Source: Deltaproteobacteria bacterium
Lineage (GTDB): Bacteria > Desulfobacterota > Desulfarculia > Adiutricales > Adiutricaceae
Direction of reading: 5' to 3'
DNA length: 35,745 nucleotides
NCBI GenBank assembly: GCA_031288415.1
Contig: JAITRL010000063.1
Span: 1-35,745, forward strand
A model generated the notes under the pieces. The model made no database searches. It saw only the letters and a program-made list of their open reading frames with translations, and was not told the origin of the DNA. Positions 16,560 through 25,423 of this stretch are shown here, piece after piece (the stretch's first letter is position 1; each line of letters begins with the position of its first letter). The translations under genes and the position numbers were made by a program.

Positions 16560-18845
16560 GTGACGACGCCGGACTTCACGAGCACCCTGAACGCCGCACA
16601 GCTTGAGGCCGCCGCCTTCGACGGCGGGCCGCTCCTGATTATAGCCGGGGCCGGGACCGGGAAGACCCACACGCTGGTGAGCCGGGTGGCCTGGCTGATC
16701 TCCAGGGGCGTGGCGCCGGAAGGCATACTGCTTCTCACGTTCACGCGCAAGGCGGCCGGCGAGATGCTCCAGCGCTGCGCGGGCATGGCGGGCGCGCGGG
16801 CGGGCAGGGTCTCCGGGGGGACATTTCACTCCCTGGCCTACTCCCTGCTCCGGGCCGAGCACAGGGCGGCCGGCTACCCGCCGGGCTTCGGGATCCTCGA
16901 TCAGGACGACGCGGAGGCCCTTGTGGGCCGTATCCGCGACTCCTGGCCGCTCCGGGAGGGCAAGACCGGCTTCCCCACCAAGTCCAAGATCCTTCAGATC
17001 ATCAGCCGCTCGATCAACAGGGAGACGTCCATAAAGGACACGGTGAAAGCCCGTTTCGATTACCTGTCCAAGCATGTCAGAGACATCGAAGGCATAGCCG
17101 AAGAGTACGCGAGCCGCAAGCTGAGGAACGCCGTGATGGACTTCGACGATCTCCTCGTTAAGCTCGCGGAGGTCCTGGCGGGCGATCCCGAGGCGCGCGA
17201 GCGCATGGCCTCCCGTTACACCCACATCCTGGTGGACGAGTACCAGGACACCAACCCGGTCCAGGCCCGCATCGCCTGGCTGCTCGCCAGGGAACACCGG
17301 GAGATCACCGCGGTCGGGGACGATGCCCAGTCCATCTACGGCTTCAGGGGGGCGGACTTCAGGAACATCATGGAGTTCCCGAAGATCTTCTCCCCCGCCG
17401 CGATCATCAAGCTCGAGATCAATTACCGGAGCTTCGGGAGCATCCTGAAAGTCGCCAACAGGGTGGCCTCCGGGGCCAGGGAAAAGTACGAGAAGGCGCT
17501 GAGCGCCGCCCGCGGGGACGGGCCTCCCCCAGTCATGGTCCTGACCGAGGACCTGCGCGCCGAGGCCGCCTGGGTCGGGGGGCGGATCGAGGATCTCCTC
17601 TTCTCAGGGGAAGACCCGACCGGCATCGCCGTGCTCTTCCGGGCGGGCTTCCACTCCATCGAGCTTGAGCTCGAGCTTATCCGCCGCGGCATCCCTTACG
17701 TCAAGTACGGGGGCAGGAAGTTCCTGGAAAGCGCCCACGTGCGGGATTACCTGGCCTTCTTCCGCCTTGCGCACAACCCGGCGGACGAGATCAGCCTCAT
17801 GAGGATACTTCAGCTGTTCCCCGGGGTCGGGCGCAAGGCGGCTTCGGACGCCGCGGCCTGGGTCCAGGAGCGGCCCGCGCGCCTTCTGGACTTTGGGGAG
17901 GCGCCGTTCAGGGGCCGCGCGGCGGGCGCGGTCGCGCCTCTCGCCGGGCTGTTCGCGGAGATCTGCCGCGACGGCGTCTTCGACGGGGACCCCGGGGAGA
18001 TCCCCGGGCTGATCCTGGACTTCTACCAGCCTCTCATGCCGAGGCTCTACCCCGATGACTTCCCTGACCGTCAGGATGACCTCGAGCAGCTCCGCATTCT
18101 GGCGGACTCCTCGGCCTCGCTCTCTGCCTTCCTCGCGGAGGTGACTCTCGAGCCGCCTAACGCCTCCCATGCCGGGGAAGCGCCCGCCGAGGGCCCCCGC
18201 CGCGACGTCGTGCTGTCCACCATACACTCCGCCAAGGGACTCGAGTGGAAGACGGTGTTCATCGTCTCGGCGGTGAACGGGAGGATCCCCTCCTCCTACG
18301 CCCTGGCCAGCGAGGACGAGATGGAGGAGGAAAGGCGGCTGTTTTACGTGGCCGTGACCAGGGCCAAGGACGAGCTCTACGTCATGTGCCCTGAGGAAGT
18401 CGGCGATTCCCGGAACCCTTACTCCGCCTCGGCGGCGAAGCCCACGCGTTTCCTGGACGGGCTCCCCAAAGGCGCGATGGACGTCATCATCCGTTCCGGC
18501 GGCAAGGTGGAGTACGGCGACGTCTACCCTGGCGGCTCCGGAACCCTGGACTCCCAGGACGGGGACTTTTCCGACGATGACGGCTGGGGGCCGGGCTTTT
18601 CCGACGACTCCCAGCTCGGCGCGGAACTCCCCGCGAAGCGGAGGGCGGCGGCCCGAAAGCCCGCCGCAAGGCCCGCTTCAGATACGGAGATCGTTTTGGA
18701 GCCCGCGAAGGGCGAGAGGGTGCGCCACCAGACCTTCGGGGAGGGCATGGTGTTGAGTTCCGAGAACGGCAAGGCCCTGATAGACTTCGATTCCTGCGGC
18801 AGGAAGTCAGTGGTCTGCCGTTACGCGCGCCTCACCAGGGTCTGA
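16560..18845 (+). CDS. UvrD/PcrA-type superfamily 1A DNA helicase
   Basis: This 761-residue ATP-dependent 3'-5' DNA helicase would act in DNA repair or replication restart. It shows the full motif set: Q-motif region LNAAQLEAA, Walker A IAGAGTGKTHTL (about residues 27-38), LLLTFTRKAAGEM, GGTFHSLAY, Walker B VDEYQDTN (from 224), VGDDAQSIYGFRGAD, INYRS, STIHSAKGLEWKTV and FYVAVTRAKDELYV (about 595). The C-terminal VRHQTFGEGMVLS resembles the Tudor-like tail of PcrA that contacts RNA polymerase. An acidic, low-complexity linker (DSQDGDFSDDDGWG) precedes it. The GTG at 16560 has a strong AAGGAGG seven bases upstream. It is monocistronic as far as visible. Whether it is the main UvrD or a paralogue cannot be told from the window. 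Confidence 0.95.
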   Translation: MTTPDFTSTLNAAQLEAAAFDGGPLLIIAGAGTGKTHTLVSRVAWLISRGVAPEGILLLTFTRKAAGEMLQRCAGMAGARAGRVSGGTFHSLAYSLLRAEHRAAGYPPGFGILDQDDAEALVGRIRDSWPLREGKTGFPTKSKILQIISRSINRETSIKDTVKARFDYLSKHVRDIEGIAEEYASRKLRNAVMDFDDLLVKLAEVLAGDPEARERMASRYTHILVDEYQDTNPVQARIAWLLAREHREITAVGDDAQSIYGFRGADFRNIMEFPKIFSPAAIIKLEINYRSFGSILKVANRVASGAREKYEKALSAARGDGPPPVMVLTEDLRAEAAWVGGRIEDLLFSGEDPTGIAVLFRAGFHSIELELELIRRGIPYVKYGGRKFLESAHVRDYLAFFRLAHNPADEISLMRILQLFPGVGRKAASDAAAWVQERPARLLDFGEAPFRGRAAGAVAPLAGLFAEICRDGVFDGDPGEIPGLILDFYQPLMPRLYPDDFPDRQDDLEQLRILADSSASLSAFLAEVTLEPPNASHAGEAPAEGPRRDVVLSTIHSAKGLEWKTVFIVSAVNGRIPSSYALASEDEMEEERRLFYVAVTRAKDELYVMCPEEVGDSRNPYSASAAKPTRFLDGLPKGAMDVIIRSGGKVEYGDVYPGGSGTLDSQDGDFSDDDGWGPGFSDDSQLGAELPAKRRAAARKPAARPASDTEIVLEPAKGERVRHQTFGEGMVLSSENGKALIDFDSCGRKSVVCRYARLTRV

Positions 18846-19367
18846 GGCGCCCGCCTGCCTGCGGCAGGTCGCGGCTACAGCCGCTGCCGCCCTGGCTGAA
18901 GTTGCGGCCGCCTTCAGGCGGAAGCCTGCAGCGGGGCCATGGCCCGAGGCTTGGCCGCGTCGGGGCAGGGCCGGGGGCGGGCCAGGGGCCTGGACTGCGC
19001 CGGGCCCTGAGAGGTTGCCGGAGGGGCGGGGAGGGATAGGCAAAAATTCCCGCGCAGGCCGCTCCTGGAAAGGATCGGCCTGCCGGAATGACATCTCCAG
19101 GAAACCGCGGTCGCGAGGGCACATGGACGGCCTGCGCGGGAGGCGCCCGGCATCCCGGAGCTTGGGCAGCCGCCGCGCCGTACCCGGCGGGATTTAGGCG
19201 GGCCTTGTAAATGAGCGCCTTCCCCGCCCGGATCTTCCCCGACGCCGGAGACGGGCGGGGCGGGCCCTGCGGCGGGCGGTTCGAAGCGCGGCCGCGCGCG
19301 TGACAGGGGAGCTGAAGGTTCCCGTGGCCCTTGCCTTCCGGGCGCGGGATTTCTGGGCCTTTTGGCG
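18846..19367. other. GC-rich spacer between convergent genes
   Basis: No recognisable gene is seen. Inverted CCTGC/GCAGG repeats after the helicase stop lack a U-tract. The listed ORFs are shadows of composition. Confidence 0.5.
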
Positions 19368-19769
19368 TTACCAGACCGAGGTGGAGAGGCTTCCGGCCGC
19401 GGCGGGGTCGAAGTTGCAGGCAATGTTGTCGCACACGATGACAGGCGATCCGTCGGTCTTGAGCCGCAAGGAGAACCTGAAGCCGTAAGTATTGTCCTCC
19501 GGGTTCCCGTACACCGTGAGCGGGCCGTAGAGGATGTCCGGGAGCTTGACAAGGCCGGCTACGCGTTCAAGTTCAGAGTAGTCGTCGCAGTATCGGCCGG
19601 TCTCGGCGCGGTAGGCCTCCTCGGTCACTATTACCATCAGATATGCCTTCTTGACGTTTGGGTCGTCCGAGGCGGGCGCGCGCGCCGGGATGGCGACAGC
19701 CAGAAGCGGGAGCAGTAAGGGGAGGAACGCGAACAGGACGTGTTTCGGGGTTCTGGAAAGAGCAGTCAT
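19368..19769 (-). CDS. Small exported protein, pseudopilin-like, unknown function
   Basis: The 133-residue product has a signal peptide (residues 1 to about 31, core VLFAFLPLLLPLLAVAI, then PARA) followed by a small domain. The segment YRAETGRYCDDYSELERV resembles the region after the N-terminal helix of type IV pilins or GspG-like pseudopilins. There typically follows a short sheet, here YGPLTVYGNPEDNTYGFRFSLRL. Three cysteines in the mature part include C-x4-C near the end (VIVCDNIACNF). The pilin prepilin-peptidase site (GFTLIE-like) is absent, so it would be a periplasmic or secreted protein rather than a real pilin. The ATG at 19769 follows GAGAGGT and gives a proper signal peptide, while the track start at 19790 adds seven residues. 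I do not recognise a family with certainty. Confidence 0.75.
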   Translation of the reverse strand: MTALSRTPKHVLFAFLPLLLPLLAVAIPARAPASDDPNVKKAYLMVIVTEEAYRAETGRYCDDYSELERVAGLVKLPDILYGPLTVYGNPEDNTYGFRFSLRLKTDGSPVIVCDNIACNFDPAAAGSLSTSVW

Positions 19770-19886
19770 GGTGACCTCTCGCTGCGGCATGCGGCAGGGC
19801 TGCCCCGAGGGTTAGGCCGCGCCGTGACGTTTCAGGGCGGCCGGAGCGGGCGGGAAAAGGAAACCCGGTCGCTAAGGAGAAGAAGC

Positions 19887-20030
19887 AAATTTCAATATAG
19901 GAAAATATATAATATAAATTATATTTATAAAATAATAGTATAATGATTTAAAATAATATTAAAAAAAATATAAATATTTTGAAGATGCCAAATAAAGCCA
20001 TCTTAGCTTGCTATTCTATCGCCCGGGCCA
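19887..20030. other. Extremely AT-rich tract
   Basis: About 110 bases are almost pure A/T (for example ATATATAATATAAATTATAT) inside a roughly 70% GC region, ending with a small AAGATG/CATCTT hairpin. It contains no gene. It lies between divergent genes (19769 minus, 20374 plus), so it could be a strong promoter or UP-element region, a nucleoid-protein binding site or a remnant of foreign DNA. No DnaA box was seen. Confidence 0.7.
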
Positions 20031-20373
20031 GTCTTGATGCAAAGCTCCGGCCTCAAGGCGCCGACTCCTCGGGATTTGTATAATGGCGGAGGTTTTCCGC
20101 AAGAGCCCGGGCTTTGGGAAGTCCGCCTCCGATCCTTCAGATCCCGAAAGCGCCTGTTGCCTTGCCGCCTTTTCCAGGCTACGCCGATCCTTGCCAGGCC
20201 TTGCCGGCGTACCCTGCCGCAAATCACCAGCAATGCCCCGCAATGACACGCGTTGACCCGTCGCCGTGTTCCGCCGTGATTTCACGACCCCGCTCCCCGA
20301 CGTGATTGCCCTGAAGTCGCTGCAACCGGTCTCCCTATTCCCTATAAGCCGCGAAGCGGCAACGGTTTGAGCC
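20031..20373. other. Leader region of the large membrane protein gene
   Basis: No gene is visible. A consensus -10 (TATAAT, 20079-20084) lies 290 bases before the start of the downstream gene but has no good -35. The rest is a pyrimidine-rich stretch with loosely repeated CCGATCCTT- and TTGCC-like words. Confidence 0.4.
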
Positions 20374-23334
20374 ATGAGTGCCCCCCTGTCCGCGGCGCTG
20401 GCCTTCACTGCCTTCTTCCTGGCCTATACGGTCTCCCTGGGGTTCTGGGGACGGCTGATCCTCAGGCTCTGCGGCGCGAGAGGGGGGCTGGCCTACGGCT
20501 CGCCCCTGCCGGTCGCGGCCTGTCTGGGGGTCATGGCGCTTCTCCTGCGGCATGCAGCTTCCTTCGGCCGGGGCTTCGAGGAGGCTTACGCGGCGATCTT
20601 CCTTCAGGGGTGCGTGGGAGGGCTGGCGGAGGGGGGCCTCTGGCTATACAGGCGCTTCCGGGCTTGGCGGGTGGCCAGGCGGGAGGCCTCTGAGGCCGGG
20701 GCCGCGGGGCCGGCGGCTCCTGAGGCAGGCCTAGAGGGGCAAGGCCTCCCTGCGCCCGCCCAAGCCTCCCGGCCGGCCCGTGAGGCCCGGGAGGCCCGTG
20801 GCGGCCCGGTCCCTCAGGACCCTGCGGACGGGCCCTGGGCCCTCGCGGCCTCGGCGGCCGCGTGCTTCGCCTTCACCCTTTACTTCTCCCTGATCAGCCC
20901 CAGCAGGCGGCCGGACCCCTGGCTCTCCCCCGCCATAGACCACTACGCTTGGGTGTTCGGAGCCGACTACTGGCGCGAGGCCTTTGCTCCCGCGCGGTTC
21001 CTCATGGAGGCCCCCCAGGCCTGGTTTCAGGATGCCTTCGGCCAGCATGTCAGCCTGGGCATGTTTTCCTCGATTCTCGGGGGACTCTCCCTGGCTGAGC
21101 CGCCGCTTTACGCGGCCGCGCTCTTGGCCTGGACTGCCGCCGCTCTCTTTGTCCTCATCCGGGGGCTGACCGGCCTCTCCCGACTCCTGTGCTTCCTGGC
21201 CGCAACGGGCGCGGTCGCGGGGCCCTTTTTCGGCCACCTCGTGTTGAACGGCTCCTTCGCGCACCTCTTAGCCGTTTTCGGGCTGGCTGCGGCCCTCTGC
21301 GCCTTCCTGATCCCCGGGCGCGAGGCGAGCCCGCTGGGGAGGGGGGCCAGGGTCTTCTTTCCCGTGCTGTTTCTCTTCATGGCCTATCAGGCCGGCTTTC
21401 CGGTCCTCATGTGCCTCCTGGCGGGGGCGGCATGCCTGGCAGGCCTCCTGAAAGGCTCCCGCCCCCGCGAAGGGCAGGAGGTGCCTCAGCCTCCTCAGCC
21501 CTCCGCCGGGGACCCGCGCCTCCGGCCGCGGCGCCCGGCCGTCTCGAGGGGGCCGCGGGCGGCCCTGCGGAAACTCAGGGGCGCCCTGAGGGAGCCCTGG
21601 CGGCCGCTGCGCGCGGCGTTCCTGAGCGCCGCCCTCGCCTCCCTCTTGTCCCCGCAGACCTTCCTGTGGACACTGGGGAGGCTGCGCTCGGCGGCGAGCC
21701 AGGTTTCCGGGACGAGGCTGGGGCTGCTCGATCCGCTCCTTTTCTCGGGAATTCCCCACGTGAACCTGAGCCTCGCCGCCGAGGCCGCGCCTGGGGGAAG
21801 CTCCCTGGCGTGGGCGGCCGCTTTGGCGGCGTTTCCGGCCCTCTGGGCCGCCGCGTTTTTCCCCTTTGCAGGCAAGGCCGGGGTGGGCTCCGCCCGCACA
21901 GGGGCCGAAGACTCGGGTGAGGCCCCGGAACCGGCAGAGGCCGCGGCCTTGCGGAAAGCCTCCGTCCCCCTGAAGCCTTCCGGTTCCCGGAGGGCCCGCG
22001 GCTCCCGGAGGGCTGACGGCTCCCGAAAGAGCGCCGGCTCACGAATGCCCGCCGGCTCCCTGGACGTCCCCGGCGCCCTGACCGGCCCGGCCGCGGTCGT
22101 CGGCGCCTTGAGGCCTTGGGCGGCCTGGAGCCGGGCGGGCCTGAGCGCCCTTTGCGCGGCGTATTACCTAAGCCTTCTGGCTTACCTGGGGATCTACCTG
22201 GTCAGGGGCGACAGCTACCAGCTGTGGAAATTCGCGGCAATGACGGCCCTTCCGTTGTCCTGGATCCCGCCGGTCCTGCTTTTCCTGGCGCTTGAGAGGC
22301 TGTTCTGCCGCAGGCGGAGGGCTGGCTTTGCCGCCTCCATCGCCGCGTGCGCGGCGCTGGCGGCGGGGGCGGCGTTCCTTGCCCCCGCCCCCGGCACGGA
22401 AGGGAGGCCGGCGCGCCCCTGGTCGCTTCTCCCCATGATTTCAGAGGTCCTCAGGGCGGGCAGCGAGGGGGAGGGCGTGCAGCTGGCCGTCTACGATCTC
22501 TCTTCGGCCGCCAAAAACATGGCGGCCCTCATCCTGTCCGAAAAAAGGCCCGGCTCCCTGGCCCTCGCGGTCAAGGGGGCCTACTTCATCCCTGACAACC
22601 CGGACTATTTCCGGCTGCTGGCCCCGGGGACGGCGTTCTACACGGACAGGGTGTACCCCGGGCCTTACGGGGGCGACTTTTCGGATCCCCCGCCGCGGTT
22701 CCGGCTCAAGCGCTGGGATTACGCTGACTTTGTCCTGCGGGGAGCTGTCGCCTGGATCGACGGGGTCTACCGCTTCACCGGCGACCTCACGCGCCCCGAG
22801 GCCCTCTTGGCTGTCCTGCCCCCTGCGGCCCTCCGCGGGAGGGACATCGTCCTGGAGGTGACCCTCGCCCAGACGAAAGGCGCCGGGGATCCACGCTGCG
22901 GCAGGGTCCTGGCTCTGGCTGGCGGCCCTGAGTCTGCGGCCCTCGAGCTGGAGCTCGAAGGCGGGCCTGAGCCTCCTGCGGCTTCCGGCTTTGCGGGGCC
23001 CGTCTCTTCCGGGCTTCCTGAAGCCTCATCGGTCAAGATCCCGGTCCCCCGCGAAGCCTTCTCGGACGGCCCCGCGCTTGTGAGGCTGGGTTTTCCCGGC
23101 TTTGCCCGGCTGCTTCCGGCCGGCGGGCCTCCGCCGGCAGGGGCTCAAGCGGAGGCGGGCTCTTGGGCGGCCTTCTCGGCGCGGCAGGGAACGGCTCCGG
23201 GCGCCTCCGCGGAAAACTTCCTGTGCGACTATGTGTTCAGGAAGGCGGATATGCGGGCGGCAGCGGACGACGGGGCGGGCCCTCCCGAGTCTACCGGGTC
23301 TTCCGATGATTCCGGGTCTTCCGATGATTCCTGA
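20374..23334 (+). CDS. Large polytopic membrane protein with C-terminal soluble domain
   Basis: The 986-residue protein has about 11-13 hydrophobic helices. Two or three lie in the first 95 residues. A charged Ala/Pro-rich linker (about 95-150) precedes a main block to about residue 380. Another polar linker separates it from a last block around 580-680, and about 270 residues of non-membrane sequence follow. The layout, with a loop PDPWLSPAIDHYAWVFGADY after the linker and an extracytoplasmic tail, recalls GT-C-fold glycosyltransferases or other envelope-polymer enzymes, but I recognise no signature and assign no function. Residues about 536-563 contain GSR-type repeats (GSRRARGSRRADGSRKSAGS). 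The C-terminus is an acidic duplicated GSSDDS. Start ATG 20374 has only a weak ribosome site, so an alternative start cannot be excluded. It stands alone with no linked glycan genes. Confidence 0.8.
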   Translation: MSAPLSAALAFTAFFLAYTVSLGFWGRLILRLCGARGGLAYGSPLPVAACLGVMALLLRHAASFGRGFEEAYAAIFLQGCVGGLAEGGLWLYRRFRAWRVARREASEAGAAGPAAPEAGLEGQGLPAPAQASRPAREAREARGGPVPQDPADGPWALAASAAACFAFTLYFSLISPSRRPDPWLSPAIDHYAWVFGADYWREAFAPARFLMEAPQAWFQDAFGQHVSLGMFSSILGGLSLAEPPLYAAALLAWTAAALFVLIRGLTGLSRLLCFLAATGAVAGPFFGHLVLNGSFAHLLAVFGLAAALCAFLIPGREASPLGRGARVFFPVLFLFMAYQAGFPVLMCLLAGAACLAGLLKGSRPREGQEVPQPPQPSAGDPRLRPRRPAVSRGPRAALRKLRGALREPWRPLRAAFLSAALASLLSPQTFLWTLGRLRSAASQVSGTRLGLLDPLLFSGIPHVNLSLAAEAAPGGSSLAWAAALAAFPALWAAAFFPFAGKAGVGSARTGAEDSGEAPEPAEAAALRKASVPLKPSGSRRARGSRRADGSRKSAGSRMPAGSLDVPGALTGPAAVVGALRPWAAWSRAGLSALCAAYYLSLLAYLGIYLVRGDSYQLWKFAAMTALPLSWIPPVLLFLALERLFCRRRRAGFAASIAACAALAAGAAFLAPAPGTEGRPARPWSLLPMISEVLRAGSEGEGVQLAVYDLSSAAKNMAALILSEKRPGSLALAVKGAYFIPDNPDYFRLLAPGTAFYTDRVYPGPYGGDFSDPPPRFRLKRWDYADFVLRGAVAWIDGVYRFTGDLTRPEALLAVLPPAALRGRDIVLEVTLAQTKGAGDPRCGRVLALAGGPESAALELELEGGPEPPAASGFAGPVSSGLPEASSVKIPVPREAFSDGPALVRLGFPGFARLLPAGGPPPAGAQAEAGSWAAFSARQGTAPGASAENFLCDYVFRKADMRAAADDGAGPPESTGSSDDSGSSDDS
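23298..23333 (+). repeat. 18-bp perfect direct duplication at the end of the membrane protein gene
   Basis: GGGTCTTCCGATGATTCC occurs twice head to tail immediately before the TGA stop and encodes the terminal GSSDDSGSSDDS. The identity of the copies suggests recent slippage. Confidence 0.9.
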
Positions 23335-23962
23335 GGTTCGGGAGACGCCCTCCAGGCGGCAGGCCGCCTCAGGCGGCGCCTGAGGCGGCCGAGGGCGCGC
23401 GGGAAGCCGCCGCCGCGGCGGCGGTGCGGCAGCCTGCTTCAGGACGGCAGGATAAACCTGGGTGACAGGCCGCTCCGGCCAGCCATGCTAATGCGGGTCG
23501 GCAGGGCGCTCCAGGCCGGGAGGCGGCGAGGCCTTCTGGAGGCCGCCCGGGCCGGGAGGCGGCGGGGCCATCTGGAGGCCGCCTGGGCCGGGAGGCCGGG
23601 CCGGCGCCCGTTAAGCGCCTGGGCGGGATAAGCGAGGCGCCGGCGGCCTTTTCTCTAAGAGAGGGACTGCGAGACGTCCTGAACCGTTCCGCCGGACTTC
23701 GCGCGGCGCGGCGGCCTTGCGCGCTTGACGGCGAGCCTCAGGCGGCCGGGGGCGCCAAGCCTCGCGGGAGGGCCCGGATCGTCTGCCGGCATATCGGCTC
23801 ATTGCGGCATGGCCTTTGCGAAGGTTCCGGGAAACGTCAGGCGCGCAAGGGGCCTGCGAGCGGAAGCCGATCGTCGCCGGAGCCGCTCGTCCGCGCCGCC
23901 TTCGGCCCGCCCCGCAGGGCTTTTTGGAGCAAGGGGCATTAAGGCGGCATGGCGGGCTGGAA

Positions 23963-24450
23963 CGCTTGCCGACTTGCGGGGCGGCGGAGGCAGGCAGCAT
24001 GTTTTCCGCGGCGGCGGCGTGCCGTGCAGGAAAAACTGATGCGCGTCGGCAAGGAATCGCCGATCGCCTTGCCGCGCGACGGCGGCAGGCGGCATCTTCT
24101 CCGCAGCGGCAGCGTGCCGCGCAGGAATAACTGATGCGCATCGGCAGGCGGAATCGCCGATCGTCTTGCTGCGCAAAGGCGGAAGGCCTCATGTTTTCCG
24201 CAGCGGAAGCGTATAGCGCAGGAATAACTGATACGAATCTGCTGGCGGGAATACCGAATCGCTTGACGGCGCAACGGCGGCAGGCCGCATGTCTTACGCG
24301 GCGGCAACGGCGTGCGCAGGAATAAATCATACGATTTAACGAGCGGGAATCACCAGCGCCCTTTACGGAGCCGGGATTGCAGGGCGCATGTCTTATGCGG
24401 CTACGGTGTGCCGCGCAGGAATAAATCATGCGATTTAACGGGCGGCGAGG
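23963..24450. repeat. Five-unit degenerate tandem repeat, period about 97 bp
   Basis: Units start at about 23963, 24065, 24162, 24260 and 24357. The best-kept word is GCAGGAATAACT or GCAGGAATAAAT at 24026 (as GCAGGAAAAACT), 24121, 24218, 24316 and 24415, i.e. spacings of 95, 97, 98 and 99 bases. Upstream of it each unit has a GCATGTTTTCCGC-like block, and downstream an inverted repeat such as GATGCGCATC. Because the period is not a multiple of three, the long minus-strand ORF (23611-24429) reads the copies in shifting frames, so the array is not protein-coding. It is not CRISPR-like, because the whole unit is repeated. Confidence 0.85.
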
Positions 24451-24708
24451 GCTTCCCGCGCGCGTTTCGGCAGAGGGCGGGGAAAAAAAATTTTGTCTGA
24501 AGCCTCAGGAGGACTGCCGCTTGCGGCAGCCGGGCAGGCCGCGGCAAGCGGCACAAGCCTCCTTCCGCAGGCGGAATGAGGCTTGTGCGCGCGGCCGGCC
24601 GGGGCAGGGAAGCGGCCGCAACGGAAGATGCGGTAAGATGCCGGAGGGGACGCTTACGGCATTCGCGCGGCAGTTCCGAAAACGGCGCGCCAGGGCGCGA
24701 AAATGCGG

Positions 24709-24736
24709 TTGATCTCGCCGGATTAATGCCTATAAT
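24709..24736 (+). promoter_or_regulatory. Sigma-70 promoter in the folC upstream region
   Basis: TTGATC (24709-24714) and a perfect TATAAT (24731-24736) have a 16-base spacer. The nearest recognised gene downstream is folC, about 680 bases away, so the promoter may give folC a long leader or drive an unrecognised short transcript. Confidence 0.6.
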
Positions 24737-25171
24737 GGTGAATCGGGCTTTTGGCAATTGCTTGTGAAGGGGGATTCCTGCGGACCGGCGCTGCCTGCGG
24801 CGCCGCAACCCGCCCCGAACGCTTTTTTCAGAGCCCGCCTTGTCTGGCGGCCCGCGGCCTTTGCCGGGCGGTCCAGGCGCCGCGCGCATTTCAGGTTTGC
24901 CGCCTAAGCCGTTTTCTTTCCCGGGGTTTCCTCATTTCAAGCCTTCGTTTATTTTCAAGACCGGGAAAGCCTTGTCAGTTGCGCCATCCGCAAGGGCTAT
25001 TCCGTATCTGGCGCCTTTTCATAGCCCAAGGATTTTTGTTTTTGCAAGGAAACCGCCGTCGCCCGCAAGCGCCATTGCATGGCAAGCCCCTTTGCGTTTC
25101 CGGCGTTCTCAAGCTCAAAGGCGTCTTGAGCGCGGGGCGTATCCGTATTCCCGGGCTTCTGTAATCCCGGG

Positions 25172-25300
25172 TTTCTCCGGCTCCAATGTCGCTCCGGTTC
25201 AGGGCATCTCCGGTTTCAAGGCGGCCTGAGTCCAGGGCGGCTCCGGTACCAAGGCTTCCGGGAGCCTGGATGACCCCGGTTCCAGGCGCCTCCAGTTCTT
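25172..25300 (+). repeat. Degenerate CTCCGGTTC-type repeats upstream of folC
   Basis: At least five variants of the word CTCCGGTTCMAGGC (for example CTCCGGTTCAGGG, CTCCGGTTTCAAGGC, CTCCGGTACCAAGGC, CCCCGGTTCCAGGC) occur at 17-32-base intervals. The array is decayed and has no constant period. Confidence 0.55.
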
Positions 25301-25423
25301 AAGTCCTTATCCCGCTTCATGCCTATTCGCCGCAAGCCTTTCCCCCTTCCGGGAAGGCCAGGCGCGCGGGCCGCGCGGCGGGTTTTCCGCCGCAAGGGGC
25401 GCGACTCCCGCAGAGGGGCGGGC

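Larger units (their letters stand above)
23335..25423. other. 2.1-kb non-coding region with repeat arrays upstream of folC
   Basis: No recognisable gene is present. The ORFs listed are repeat-driven or composition-driven. The region holds a five-unit array of about 97 bp (23963-24450), a good promoter (24709-24736) and a degenerate short-repeat tract (25172-25300) leading up to folC. Confidence 0.6.

Noticed and set aside
19887-20030. Replication origin
   Set aside because: AT-rich, but no DnaA boxes, no dnaA, dnaN or gidA neighbours and no partition genes.
23611-24429. 272-aa minus-strand ORF with repeated YSCA/CRR peptides
   Set aside because: It is the translation of the 97-bp nucleotide repeat. 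The period is not a multiple of three, so the copies are read in different frames and the peptide repeats are a by-product.
23963-24450. CRISPR array
   Set aside because: Units of about 97 bp are similar along their whole length, with no short constant repeat separated by unique spacers and no cas genes.
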